DNA of 64,000 nt, taken from assembly GCF_019455385.1 (NCBI RefSeq), contig NZ_JACOFR010000035.1, forward strand, positions 1 through 64,000. Reading direction: 5' to 3'. Position 1 is the first letter of the stretch, and every line of letters begins with the position of its first letter. Below the pieces are notes generated by a model. It was not told the origin of the DNA. It did not search any database and was given only the letters and a program-made list of their open reading frames with translations. This DNA comes from Bradyrhizobium sp. BR 10289 (lineage in GTDB: Bacteria > Pseudomonadota > Alphaproteobacteria > Rhizobiales > Xanthobacteraceae). This document shows, in pieces, positions 42,033 through 51,858 of the stretch. Made by a program: the position numbers and the translations under genes.

Positions 42033-42383
42033 ATGAGCATTCAGCGTTTTGAAACCGGCCCGCGCATGAGCCAGGCCGTCGTGCACGGCAACACCGTCTA
42101 TCTCGCCGGTGTCGTTGCCAGCAATGCGGCGGGCGAAAGCGTAACCAAGCAGACCCAGGACATCCTGAAGACCATCGACGGCCACCTCGCCAAGGCCGGC
42201 ACCGACAAGTCGAAACTGCTCTCGGCCACGATCTACATCACCGACATGAAGACCTTCGGCGAGATGAACGCGGTGTGGGACGCCTGGGTCTCGCCCGGCA
42301 ACACCCCCGCGCGTGCCACCGTCGAAGCCAAGCTGGCGGCACCGCAATACACCGTCGAGATCATGGTGACGGCTGCGAAGTAA
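42033..42383 (+). CDS. RidA family protein
   Basis: A 116-residue protein of the RidA/YjgF family, which hydrolyse reactive enamines and imines formed by PLP enzymes. Signatures are MSQAVVHGNTVYLAGVV, QTQDILKTIDGHLAKAGTDKSKLLSATIYITDM and NTPARATVEAKLAAPQYTVEI, with the conserved Arg in PARATVEA. CAGGAGACCCCA precedes the ATG. A strong hairpin follows the gene. Confidence 0.93.
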   Translation: MSIQRFETGPRMSQAVVHGNTVYLAGVVASNAAGESVTKQTQDILKTIDGHLAKAGTDKSKLLSATIYITDMKTFGEMNAVWDAWVSPGNTPARATVEAKLAAPQYTVEIMVTAAK

Positions 42384-42403
42384 TAATCTTCGAAAACATT
42401 CGC

Positions 42404-42442
42404 GCGCGCCGATGACCTCCGAGGTAATCGATCGGCGCGCGT
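42404..42442. terminator. Long hairpin after ridA
   Basis: CGCGCGCCGAT (42404-42414) and ATCGGCGCGCG (42432-42442) are perfect 11-bp arms around a loop that itself contains the palindrome ACCTCCGAGGT. There is no U-run, so it may act as an RNA 3' end stabiliser or pause site. Confidence 0.55.
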
Positions 42443-42495
42443 AAACCTTCGATAGTCGGGGACAGCCGGACACGGCACCATCGAAGGAGAGCAAC

Positions 42496-42861
42496 ATGAC
42501 CAACTATGCGGCTATCGCCCACTGCTATATCGATCTCTGGAACGAGCGCACGACCAGCCGCCGACGCGAGCTGCTGAGCGAGACCTGGACGGCGGACGCG
42601 AGTTATGTCGATCCTCTGATGAAGGGCGACGGCCCCGATGGCATCGACGCGCTGATCGCGGGCGTGCAGCAGCGTTTTCCCGAGTTCAGGTTCACGCTGA
42701 TCGGCGAGCCCAACGGCTACGGCGACCATTTGCGCTTTTCCTGGGGCCTGGGTCCTGACGGCGTCGATGGCCTGATCAAGGGAACGGATTTCGCCGTGCT
42801 GAAGGACGGGCGGATCAGGAGCATCACCGGATTTCTGGACCAGGTGCCTGCGGGGGTGTGA
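42496..42861 (+). CDS. NTF2-like (SnoaL-type) protein
   Basis: A 121-residue protein of the NTF2-like superfamily: YAAIAHCYIDLWNERTTSRRRELLSETWTADASYVDP, FPEFRFTLIGEPNGYGDHLRFSWGLGPD, and GTDFAVLKDGRIRSITGFLDQVP. These small cone-shaped folds include isomerases and ligand-binding proteins; no specific reaction can be assigned. GAAGGAGAGCAAC precedes the ATG. Confidence 0.88.
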   Translation: MTNYAAIAHCYIDLWNERTTSRRRELLSETWTADASYVDPLMKGDGPDGIDALIAGVQQRFPEFRFTLIGEPNGYGDHLRFSWGLGPDGVDGLIKGTDFAVLKDGRIRSITGFLDQVPAGV

Positions 42862-42885
42862 GGGGCTAAATGCCGCCTCACACTC

Positions 42886-43022
42886 CGGTGTCGTCCCTGC
42901 GAACGCAGGGACCCATAACCACAGGGAGAGGTTTGGCGAAGATTCAGAGTTCGGTACTCACACTCATCCGCACCGATAGATCACGCGGTATGGGTCCCTG
43001 CGTTCGCAGGGACGACACCTGT
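42886..43022. repeat. Dispersed palindromic repeat, 'gtcgtccc...gggacgac' family, copy 2
   Basis: GTGTCGTCCCTGCGAACGCA and the inverse ending GTTCGCAGGGACGACAC form nearly perfect 30-bp outer arms; the centre includes CACAGGGAGAGGTTTGGCGA, which matches the inverse of the 1322-1482 copy. It lies between the convergent NTF2-like and amidohydrolase genes. Confidence 0.85.
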
Positions 43023-43051
43023 AGTTGGGCGCGAGCGTTGCGCCCAACGCA

Positions 43052-43894
43052 TCATCCCAGCCGATACGCCATCTTCGCATTCACACCGAACGCCTTCTCA
43101 CGCACGCTCGCGCCGACCTTCGCCAGACACGCTTCCAGCGCGCCTTTGATCTCGTCATAACTCCCGGCGAGCAAGCACACCGGCCAGTCCGAGCCGTAGA
43201 TCAACCGATCCTTGCCGAAACATTTGGCGACGTGTTCGACGAACGGAAACAGCCGCTCCGCATCCCAATCGCTCCACTTCGCTTCCGTCGCAAGGCCCGA
43301 GATCTTGCACCAGACATTGCCGCAGGCAGCCAGCGCCTCGATGCGGTCGGGCCATTCGGCGCTGCCGCCATCGGCGATCGGCGGTTTTGCGGCGTGGTCG
43401 AGCACGAAGCGCGCTTGCGGAAAGGCCTGCGCAGTTGCGATTGCGGCGGGCAGCTCGCGGGTGCGGACGAGGAAATCATAGGCGAGATCGCGCGCGAACA
43501 CCGCGGCGAGGCCGCGCTGGACGTCTTCGCGCAGCAGCCAGTCGGGATCGCTCTCATCATGGACCTGGTGGCGGATGCCGACGAGCTTGTCGCCGCCGGG
43601 CGAGGCGCGCAGCCGGTCGAGCGTGTCGCCGAGCGCTCCGTCGGTCAGATCGGCCCAGCCGACAACGCCGACGACGGAAGGCGTCGTGTGCGCGATGTGC
43701 AAGAATTCCTCGGTCTCCTCCAGCGCGGAGCGGCACTGCACCAAAATGCTGGCGTCGACGCCGCTCGCTTTCAGCAACGGCGCGAGATCGGCGGGACCGA
43801 AGGCGCGGCGGATCGGCGCGAGCTCGGGCGCGTTCATCCAGGGATAGTCGGCACGCGCCGGATCCCAGAAATGCTGATGGGCGTCGATGATCAT
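43052..43894 (-). CDS. Amidohydrolase, sugar-lactonase type
   Basis: A 280-residue TIM-barrel metal hydrolase of the amidohydrolase-2 family: MIIDAHQHFWDPARADYPWM is the start typical of L-fuconolactonase/galactarolactonase-like enzymes, with LVGIRHQVHDESDPDWL, ARFVLDHAAKPPI, NVWCKISGL and LIYGSDWPVC. It starts a few bases after the aldo/keto reductase gene on the same strand, so dehydrogenase and lactonase probably act in sequence on a sugar. Confidence 0.87.
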   Translation of the reverse strand: MIIDAHQHFWDPARADYPWMNAPELAPIRRAFGPADLAPLLKASGVDASILVQCRSALEETEEFLHIAHTTPSVVGVVGWADLTDGALGDTLDRLRASPGGDKLVGIRHQVHDESDPDWLLREDVQRGLAAVFARDLAYDFLVRTRELPAAIATAQAFPQARFVLDHAAKPPIADGGSAEWPDRIEALAACGNVWCKISGLATEAKWSDWDAERLFPFVEHVAKCFGKDRLIYGSDWPVCLLAGSYDEIKGALEACLAKVGASVREKAFGVNAKMAYRLG

Positions 43895-43897
43895 GCC

Positions 43898-44875
43898 CTA
43901 CACTCCGCCCGGCAGCGGCGCCCGCTCATCCACGAGCTTCTTCGCACGCAGCTCCTGCCAGAACGCCGGCGGCACGGCTCTCTCCGACATCGCGATGTTG
44001 TCGGCGACTTCGCCGGCGTTGCGCGCGCCCAGCACGGCGACCGTGACCGCCGGATGCGCCATGCAGAACTGGAGCGCGGCCGCCTTCAGCTCGGTGCCGT
44101 GCTTGCGGCAGAGCTGATCCAGCTCGAGCGCCCGCGCGATCAATGCCGCATCGGCATCCTCATAATTGAACTTCGCGCCTGCAGCCGGATTGGCGAGGAT
44201 TCCGCTATTGTAGATGCCGCCGAGCAGGATGCCGATGTTCTTCGCCGCGCAGATCGGGAACAGCGCATCCAGCGCGCCCTGGTCGAGCAGCGTGTAGCGC
44301 CCGGCGAGCAGGAAGCAGTCGACGGGAACGGCTTCGGCAAAGCGAACCAGCATTTCCGACTGGTTCATGCCGGCACCGATCGCCTTGACGGTGCCGTCGC
44401 TACGCAGGCGCTGGAGCGCGCGAAAGGCCCCCGTGATGGCCTCGTGGTAGTGATCGTCGGGATCATGCACCAGCAGGACGTCGACGCGGTCGAGCCCGAG
44501 ACGGCCGAGGCTCTCCTCGACCGACCGCATCACGCCGTCATAGGAGAAGTCGAACACCGGCCGCTCGCGCGATGTACCCTTGTAGTGCTCATCTTCTGTA
44601 GCGGCACCATCTGGCGCACGCAGCAGGCGGCCGACCTTTGTGGAGATGGCGTAGGAGTCGCGCTTCTGTTGCCGCAGGAATGCGCCCAGCCGCCGCTCGG
44701 CGAGGCCAAAACCGTAGAGCGGCGCGGTGTCGTAGAAGCGGATGCCGGCCGACCAGGCGCGCGCGAGCGTGGCTTCCGCATCGGCATCGCTGACGGGAGC
44801 GAACAATCCGCCGAGCGGGGCGGAACCGAGCCCGATTGAGGTGACGTCGAGGGAGCCGAGCCGCGATCGCTTCAT
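43898..44875 (-). CDS. Aldo/keto reductase, aldose 1-dehydrogenase type
   Basis: A 325-residue NAD(P)-dependent oxidoreductase with the aldo/keto reductase barrel: RFYDTAPLYGFGLAERRLG (catalytic Asp and Tyr), KVGRLLRA (Lys), VDVLLVHDPDDH (His). The overall type matches D-threo-aldose/L-fucose 1-dehydrogenases, producing sugar lactones. It precedes the lactonase gene by three bases and follows the sugar ABC binding protein on the same strand, with a perfect hairpin in between. Confidence 0.88.
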   Translation of the reverse strand: MKRSRLGSLDVTSIGLGSAPLGGLFAPVSDADAEATLARAWSAGIRFYDTAPLYGFGLAERRLGAFLRQQKRDSYAISTKVGRLLRAPDGAATEDEHYKGTSRERPVFDFSYDGVMRSVEESLGRLGLDRVDVLLVHDPDDHYHEAITGAFRALQRLRSDGTVKAIGAGMNQSEMLVRFAEAVPVDCFLLAGRYTLLDQGALDALFPICAAKNIGILLGGIYNSGILANPAAGAKFNYEDADAALIARALELDQLCRKHGTELKAAALQFCMAHPAVTVAVLGARNAGEVADNIAMSERAVPPAFWQELRAKKLVDERAPLPGGV

Positions 44876-44903
44876 TCCAAATCCTTCCAGCAGCCCAAAT
44901 CAT

Positions 44904-44936
44904 CTCTCCCGCTTGCGGAAACCGCAAGCGGGAGAG
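44904..44936. terminator. Perfect 15-bp hairpin between ABC binding protein and aldo/keto reductase genes
   Basis: CTCTCCCGCTTGCGG AAA CCGCAAGCGGGAGAG: perfect 15-bp arms with a three-base loop, a single module of the 'cctctcccgc' repeat family. In the middle of a same-strand gene cluster it may reduce expression of the two downstream genes or mark an operon boundary. Confidence 0.7.
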
Positions 44937-44967
44937 GCACGCAGGAGCCGGGGGGCTGGCGAGGCTC

Positions 44968-45900
44968 CTACTTCAACATCTGCGCGACGTTGTCCTTGGT
45001 GACGAGATCGAGGCCGGTATAGACGATCTCAGGCACTTTCTCGCCCTTCTTGATGGCGAGCAGCGTGTCCATCGCCTTCTCGCCCATCTCGAATGGACGC
45101 TGGCCGACCAGCGCATTGGCATAGCCGTCGCGCAGCAACTCGAGCTGCATCTTCAGCGTATCGGCGACGACCAGCGTGAACTTGCCGGAATCGAGGTCCT
45201 TCTTGGACCTCGAGGCGAACGCCTTGAAGCCTTCAGGCGCGAACATCGGCCAGCCGCCGATCGGAACGATCGCGGCAAGGTCGGGCGTCGAGGTGCGCAT
45301 GTCGGTCATCTGCTGAACCGCGAGCGCGGGATCGTCGTTGCAGAACGTCGGAGAGCCCGCGACCTCGGTCCATTTCGAGCCCTTCAGCGCCTCGCGGACG
45401 CCGTCGACGCGCTCGGCGAGGTTCTTCGCGCCGGGACCACCCGAAACCACGGCGTACTTGCCGCCATCCGGCCGCATCTTCAGCAGCTGCTTGCCTAGCG
45501 CGAGGCCGAATTCCTTGTTGTTGGTGCCGATATAGGCGATGCGCTTGGAGCCGGGCGCATCGGCGTCAAACGTGATGACGGGGATGCCGGCCGCGGTCGC
45601 CGCCTCGATCGACTTGGTCATGGCCGCGACGTCGGCGACCGAGATGGCGAGGCCATCGACCTTCTGGGTGATGAAGTCCTGGATGATCTGCGCCTGCGTC
45701 GCCGGCTCGTGCTCGACCGGCCCCTTGTAGATACATTCGATATTGCCGAGCTCCTTGGCGCGCTTCTGGCAACCGTCGCGCGCGAAGTCGAAGAACGGGT
45801 TGTTCATCGCCTTGGGCACGATCACGAAGCGGTAGTTCGCGGCAAGCGCCGGCGTCGCCATCAGCGCGACGGCAATGCCGGCAAGAAGAAGTTTCCTCAT
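44968..45900 (-). CDS. Sugar ABC transporter substrate-binding protein
   Basis: A 310-residue periplasmic binding protein of the ribose/xylose type (Peripla_BP_4). Signal peptide MRKLLLAGIAVALMATPALAA; mature core with YRFVIVPKAMNNPFFDFARDGC, DFITQKVDGLAISVADVAAM, IPVITFDADAPGSKRIAYIGTNNKEFG and VVADTLKMQLELLRDGYANALVGQRP. The ATG at 45900 follows GGAGGAGACG. It lies last of the three ABC genes in the xyl cluster, 91 bp after the permease. Confidence 0.92.
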   Translation of the reverse strand: MRKLLLAGIAVALMATPALAANYRFVIVPKAMNNPFFDFARDGCQKRAKELGNIECIYKGPVEHEPATQAQIIQDFITQKVDGLAISVADVAAMTKSIEAATAAGIPVITFDADAPGSKRIAYIGTNNKEFGLALGKQLLKMRPDGGKYAVVSGGPGAKNLAERVDGVREALKGSKWTEVAGSPTFCNDDPALAVQQMTDMRTSTPDLAAIVPIGGWPMFAPEGFKAFASRSKKDLDSGKFTLVVADTLKMQLELLRDGYANALVGQRPFEMGEKAMDTLLAIKKGEKVPEIVYTGLDLVTKDNVAQMLK

Positions 45901-45991
45901 CGTCTCCTCCACCCTTGTTTAGCGCCTATCCTTTTCAACGCGTCCGGGAAGCGGACAGGCATTTTCATTGCCTTCCCGAAGCGACGTCACG

Positions 45992-47061
45992 TCAGGTCAT
46001 CCGCGAGCGGATACGATCGACCAGCACGGCCAGGATGATGATCACGCCCACCAGCGTCTGCTGCCAGTAGGAGGAAACCTGCGCCAGCACGAGACCGTTG
46101 CGGATCACCTCGAGCAGCACGCAGCCGACGATGGCCCCGAGCGGACCGCCGATGCCGCCGGCGAGGTTGGCGCCGCCGATCACGGCAGCCGCGATCACGT
46201 TGAGCTCATAGGACGTCGCCATGTTGGCCGGCGCAGAGCCGAGCCAGCCGGAGATGATGATGCCCTGGAGGCCGGCCGCGAGCGCGCAGATCACGTAGAC
46301 CTCGATCTTCACCCGCACCACCGGAATGCCGGTGAGCTCGGCCGCCTTCTCGTTGCCGCCGAGCGCGAAGACGTGGCGGCCGAACGCGGTGTGGTGCAGC
46401 ACCACGGCCATCGCCAGCGCCAGGATCACCAGATAAATGAAAGGCACGGGCACGCCGAGCACGTCGCCCGAGGTGAGCGCGTAGAAATAATCGGCATCCG
46501 GGCCGCCGGGGAAACTGCCGCGGCCATTGGACACGACATAGCCGAGCCCGCGCACGATCGAGAGCATGCCGAGCGTGGTGACGAAAGGCGACAGGCCGAG
46601 CACGGCAATGCAGAAGCCGTTGACGAGGCCCACGACCAGCGCAACCCCGAGTCCGGCGAGAATGGACATCAGCAGGATCAGGCCGGGCACGTTGGCAAGC
46701 ACGGTCTTGCCGTCGGCCGCCATGTGCACCAGCGGCGAGCCGGGCGCCGACAGCTCGGTCATCACCATCGAGGCGATCATGGCCGAGAAGCACATCATCG
46801 AGCCGACCGAGAGGTCGATGCCGCCGGTGATGATGACGAAGGTGACGCCGAGGGTGGCGATCGCGATGAACGAAAAGTTCTTCGCCACGTTCTGCATGTT
46901 GCCTTCGGTGAAGAAATAAGGGCTGGCGAAATGCATGATCACCAGCAGCACGGCCAGCGCCAGCAGCACGTAGCCGGTCTGCGAGGCGAAGATGCCGCGC
47001 TGCCACCATCTGATCCTGCCGACATTGCTGAAGGTGATTGGGGATTCCAGGGGCATGGCCA

Positions 47062-47062
<1 letters not shown>
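45992..47062 (-). CDS. Sugar ABC transporter permease (RbsC/XylH type)
   Basis: A 356-residue inner-membrane permease with eight to ten hydrophobic helices and the family signature GVTFVIITGGIDLSVGS; GGNEKAAELTGIPVVRVKI is the cytoplasmic coupling segment and GLQGIIISGWLGSAPANMATSYELNVIAAAVIGGANLAGGIG the second hallmark. The ATG at 47062 overlaps the stop of the ATPase gene (TGATG) with AGGAGG upstream, indicating coupled translation. Confidence 0.92.
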
Positions 47063-47820
<758 letters not shown>

Positions 47821-47832
47821 CAGCGGCCTCGC

Positions 47833-49155
47833 TCAGACATAGCGGTTGACCAGGGATTCCAGATATTCCTGCCGGCCCGAGCGCGGCTGCGGGTCGAAGC
47901 CGGGACTCATGGCACGGTCGGCGAGATCGGCGAGCGAGCGCTGGCCGCCGAGGATGGCGCGGCCTTCAGGTCCGGCCCATCCCTCGTAACGCGAGGCGAC
48001 CGGCGCGGTGAGGGCGCCCGCGTCGAGCATGTCGGCGGCGGCGAGGAAGGCGCGCGCGCAGGCATCCATCGAGCCGACATGGGCGTGGATCAGATCGTCG
48101 GGATCGATCGACTGGCGGCGGATTTTTGCGTCGAAATTGAGCCCGCCCGAGGTGAAGCCGCCGCGGTTCAGGATTTCGTGGAACACCAGCGCCAGCTCGG
48201 GAACGTTCATCGCGAACTGGTCGGTATCCCAGCCGAGCAGGTCGTCGCCGCGATTGATGTCGAGCGAGCCGAACACGCCGAGCGCCTCGGCGAGCGCGAC
48301 CTCGTGATGGAAGGAATGGCCGGCGAGGATGGCGTGGTTCTGCTCGATGTTGAGCTTGACGTCCTTGAGCAGGTCGTAGCGTTCGAGGAAGCCGTAGCAG
48401 GTGGCGACGTCGAAATCATATTGATGCTTGGTCGGCTCTTTCGGTTTGGGCTCGATCAGGATCGGGCCCTTGAAGCCTATTCTGTGCTTGTGCTCGACCA
48501 CGAGCGAGACGAAGCGGCCGAGCTGGTCGAGCTCGCGCTTGAGGTCGGTGTTGAGCAGCGTTTCATAACCCTCGCGGCCGCCCCACAGCACGTAGTTCTG
48601 GCCGCCGAGCCGGTGCGTCACCTCCAGCGCGGCGCGCACCTGGCCGGCCGCATAGGTGAAGATGTCGGGGTCGGGATTGGTCGCCGCGCCCGCCATATAG
48701 CGGCGGTGCGTGAACAAATTGGCGGTGCCCCAGAGCAGGCGCACCTTGCTTGATGCCATCTTCTCTTCGAACAGATCGGCGATCGCATTGAGATTGGCGA
48801 CGGACTCGCCGAGCGAAGCGCCTTCCGGCGCCGCATCGACATCGTGGAACGTGAAGAAGGGCACGTCGAGCAGGCGGAACAGCTCGAAGGCGATATCGGC
48901 CTTGGCGCGCGCCATCGCCATCGCGTCGGTGCCGTGGTGCCAGGGCCGCAGAAAAGTCTCGCCGCCGAAGGGATCGCCGCCGGGCCAGCAGAACGAGTGC
49001 CAGTAGCAGACCGCAAAGCGCAAATGATCCTCGAGCCTGCGGCCATGCACGACGCGGTCCTTGTCGTACCAGCGGAAGGCCGGCGCATGTCCCGCATCCT
49101 TGCCGGCAAAGGCAATTGGCGCGCTGGCATCGAAGAATTTTGCGGATGCGTTCAC
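47833..49155 (-). CDS. xylA: Xylose isomerase
   Basis: A 440-residue enzyme converting D-xylose to D-xylulose in the cytoplasm with two divalent metals. Conserved parts: FAVCYWHSFCWPGGDPFGGETF, FFTFHDVDAAPEG (catalytic His), NYVLWGGREGYETLLNTD, GPILIEPKPKEPTKHQYDFD (metal-binding Glu), IEQNHAILAGHSFHHE and GGLNFDAKIRRQSID. The length is usual for the bacterial class II enzyme. The start is a GTG at 49155 with GGAG nine bases upstream; the xylB stop ends just before it. Confidence 0.97.
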   Translation of the reverse strand: MNASAKFFDASAPIAFAGKDAGHAPAFRWYDKDRVVHGRRLEDHLRFAVCYWHSFCWPGGDPFGGETFLRPWHHGTDAMAMARAKADIAFELFRLLDVPFFTFHDVDAAPEGASLGESVANLNAIADLFEEKMASSKVRLLWGTANLFTHRRYMAGAATNPDPDIFTYAAGQVRAALEVTHRLGGQNYVLWGGREGYETLLNTDLKRELDQLGRFVSLVVEHKHRIGFKGPILIEPKPKEPTKHQYDFDVATCYGFLERYDLLKDVKLNIEQNHAILAGHSFHHEVALAEALGVFGSLDINRGDDLLGWDTDQFAMNVPELALVFHEILNRGGFTSGGLNFDAKIRRQSIDPDDLIHAHVGSMDACARAFLAAADMLDAGALTAPVASRYEGWAGPEGRAILGGQRSLADLADRAMSPGFDPQPRSGRQEYLESLVNRYV

Positions 49156-50610
49156 TTATGGAGACTCCTTCAACGCGGGATAAAGTTCGCGCCAGCGGCG
49201 ATAGGCCTCGTCGTAGGCGGATGCGACGGATGCGCGGGGCACGAAGCTCGCGAGCCGGCGCGGCCGGGTGCAGACGTCAGCGGGATCTTCGCCGGTGACA
49301 GCGAGGCGGGCGAGCCGCGCGGCGCCGAGCGCGGCGCCCACCTCGCCCTCCTCGACCCGGTGCACGGGAATCCCGAGCACGTCGGCGCAGATCTGCGCCC
49401 AGAGCGGCGAGCGTGAGCCGCCGCCCACAAGGTCGAGTTCGACGATCGGCCCGCTCGCCGTGCTCAGCACCGCCAGATTGTCGCGTGCGGCGAAGGCAAC
49501 ACCCTCGAGCACGGCCTGCACCATCTGGCCGCGCCCGGTCGCAGCCCGCAGGCCGACGAAGGCCCCGCTGGCGGTAGCATCATTGTGCGGGGTGCGCTCG
49601 CCATCGAGATAGGGCAGGAATTTGACGGGGCTCGGCCCCTCGACGCGCTCGCCGAGCGGCGCCAGCAGCGCTGCGGTCGGCGTCTCCATCACGCCGGCGA
49701 GCCAGGCCAGCGAAGCCGCCGCCGACAGCATCACGCCCATCTGGTGCCAGAGGCCGGGCAGTGCGTGGCAGAACGCGTGCACAGCCGAGACAGGTGCTGG
49801 CGCAAAACGGTCGGTGACGCGGAAGACGACTCCCGATGTGCCGAGCGACAGGAAGGCGTCGCCGGGGGCGATCGCGCCGAGCCCGATCGCGCTCGCGGCA
49901 TTGTCGCCGGCGCCGCCTGCGACCACGACGTCTTTCGCCATCCCCCAGCGTTGTGCGAGATCAGACGCAAGCACCGCACTCACCGCGCTGCCTTCGACGA
50001 GGTCCGGCATGTGATGCAGGTCGAGCCCGGTCGCCTTCAGCAGTTCCAAAGACCAGCTGCGCCGGCCGACGTCGAGCCACAGCGTGCCGGCGGCATCCGA
50101 CATGTCCTCGACCATCGCCCCGGTGAGGCGATAGCGGACATAGGCCTTCGGCAGCAGCACCTTGGCGACGCGCCAGAATATCTCCGGCTCATGCCGCGCC
50201 ACCCACAACAGCTTTGGCGCGGTGAAGCCGGGCATCGCCAGATTGCCCGCAATGGCGTGCAGCGACGGACAGCGCCGCTCCAACTCACCGCATTCGGCCT
50301 GCGAGCGGCCGTCGTTCCACAGGATCGCGGGCCGCAGCGGCCGGCCGTTCTCGTCCAGCAGCGCCGCACCATGCATCTGGCCGGACAACCCGATGCCGCG
50401 GACCCGCGCGACCTCGCGCGGATGATGGCGTGCGAGATCGTCGACTGCACCGGTGGCCGCCTCGGCCCAGGCATCGGGGTCCTGCTCGGACCACAGCGGC
50501 GCCGGGTGCGACAGCGAGAGCTCGCGCGCCGCCGTCGCGACGACCGCGCCGGCTTCGTTCACAAGCACCGCCTTCACACCTGACGTGCCGACGTCCAGTC
50601 CGAGATACAC
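49156..50610 (-). CDS. xylB: Xylulokinase
   Basis: A 484-residue FGGY-family kinase phosphorylating D-xylulose to feed the pentose phosphate pathway. The start YLGLDVGTSGVKAVLVNEAG is the phosphate-binding motif; GIGLSGQMHGAALLD carries the xylulose-contact MHG; SLGTSGVVFRVTD and DLVGGGSRSPLWAQICADVLG are the later ATP-binding elements. GTG start at 50610 with GGGAGGAC upstream. It abuts xylA. Confidence 0.96.
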   Translation of the reverse strand: MYLGLDVGTSGVKAVLVNEAGAVVATAARELSLSHPAPLWSEQDPDAWAEAATGAVDDLARHHPREVARVRGIGLSGQMHGAALLDENGRPLRPAILWNDGRSQAECGELERRCPSLHAIAGNLAMPGFTAPKLLWVARHEPEIFWRVAKVLLPKAYVRYRLTGAMVEDMSDAAGTLWLDVGRRSWSLELLKATGLDLHHMPDLVEGSAVSAVLASDLAQRWGMAKDVVVAGGAGDNAASAIGLGAIAPGDAFLSLGTSGVVFRVTDRFAPAPVSAVHAFCHALPGLWHQMGVMLSAAASLAWLAGVMETPTAALLAPLGERVEGPSPVKFLPYLDGERTPHNDATASGAFVGLRAATGRGQMVQAVLEGVAFAARDNLAVLSTASGPIVELDLVGGGSRSPLWAQICADVLGIPVHRVEEGEVGAALGAARLARLAVTGEDPADVCTRPRRLASFVPRASVASAYDEAYRRWRELYPALKESP

Positions 50611-50690
50611 GCCGTCCTCCCTTTCGTCCGATGCGCTGTGCGAACTTGAAGTCGCATTCCCCGCAACGGGCCTTCCCGAAATTCCTGCCG

Positions 50691-51746
50691 CTAGGGCAGA
50701 TTGTCCCGCATCACGATGTCGATCCTGATCTTCTCCTGCTCGCGCAGGATCGGCTCGCCGCGGGCGAGCGCGAGCAGCACGCGCACGGCGGCGCGCGCCT
50801 CGTGTCCCGGATTCTGCGAGATCGCGGCATCCATCACGCCCTGGAGCAGCAGCCGGCGCGTCAGCGCAGTGACGTCGTGCCCGACGAACACCACCGTCTC
50901 GCGGGCGGCCTTGCTCAACGCGTTCGCAACGCCCTGTGTGCCGGCGCCGACGTTATAAAGGCCGACAATGTCAGCATGCCTGCCGAACAGCCGCGCCAGC
51001 AATTGCTCGGACCGCTCGTCCTCGTCGCGCCCTTCCAGCACCGGCAGCACGCTGAGATCGGGAAATTCCGACGCCATCACTTGGTTGAAGCCGAAAATGC
51101 GCTCGGCATGGTCGCGCAGGCCCTGCGATCCCGCGACGATCGCGACCTTGCCGGCCCGCCCGCCAACCAGCCGCCCGACCAGCGCGCCGGCGGTCCGGCC
51201 GGCCGCGATGTTGTCGATGCCGACATAGTGGTGGCGGCGCGAGGACGGCACGTCCGAGACCAGGGTCACCACCTTGGTGCCGGCATCGACGAGATCGTTG
51301 ATCGCCGCACGAACGCCGGGATGATCCAGCGCCACCACGGCGACGCCGTCATAATCGCCGGACAGCGCCTCCAGCGAGGCCGCGAGCACCGAGGGATCGA
51401 ACACGTCGGTCGCGATCATCTCGACGTTCAGACGGCGCGCCGCAAGCCAGGCCGACATCTCGCCGAGATAGGCCTGGATCTGCTGCATGAACGGGTTCGG
51501 CCCCGACGGCATCACGAAGGCGAAGCGGCGGGCGCGGCCGCGGGCAAGCTCGGCGGCCGCCACATGCGGCTGGAACGAATTGCGCTCGATCGCCTCCCTG
51601 ACGCGCCGCACCGTATCCGGCCGCACACCCGGCCGGTTGTGCAGGACACGGTCCACCGTGGCCAGACTGACGCCCGCCTGACGGGCGATGTCCTTCAGCG
51701 TCAGCGCCGCCGCGGTCAGGGTGTCGGAATGGGTCTCCTGGGCCAT
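50691..51746 (-). CDS. LacI family transcriptional regulator of the xylose-type cluster
   Basis: A 351-residue repressor-type regulator: an N-terminal LacI helix-turn-helix (LTLKDIARQAGVSLATVDRVLHNRPGVRPDT, about 15-65, with the hinge helix in HVAAAELARGRARR) and a periplasmic-binding-protein-like sensor domain. It is first in the same-strand series lacI-xylB-xylA-ABC, so it probably regulates the cluster, and itself, in response to the sugar. TTTTGAGG occurs twice, 19 bp apart, upstream of its start (51768 and 51787). Confidence 0.9.
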   Translation of the reverse strand: MAQETHSDTLTAAALTLKDIARQAGVSLATVDRVLHNRPGVRPDTVRRVREAIERNSFQPHVAAAELARGRARRFAFVMPSGPNPFMQQIQAYLGEMSAWLAARRLNVEMIATDVFDPSVLAASLEALSGDYDGVAVVALDHPGVRAAINDLVDAGTKVVTLVSDVPSSRRHHYVGIDNIAAGRTAGALVGRLVGGRAGKVAIVAGSQGLRDHAERIFGFNQVMASEFPDLSVLPVLEGRDEDERSEQLLARLFGRHADIVGLYNVGAGTQGVANALSKAARETVVFVGHDVTALTRRLLLQGVMDAAISQNPGHEARAAVRVLLALARGEPILREQEKIRIDIVMRDNLP

Positions 51747-51858
51747 ATCTGAAGGCTACCAGAGGTGTTTTGAGGTACGCAACTCATTTTGAGGAGCGCC
51801 AGCGATTTTTGCCGGGCCACTGGCAGGAACAGCCGTTCAAGTCGGCCGTTGCCGTCGC

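Noticed and set aside
43025..44839. A 604-residue plus-strand frame across the amidohydrolase and aldo/keto reductase genes
   Set aside because: It is the high-GC antisense shadow of two well-recognised minus-strand genes.
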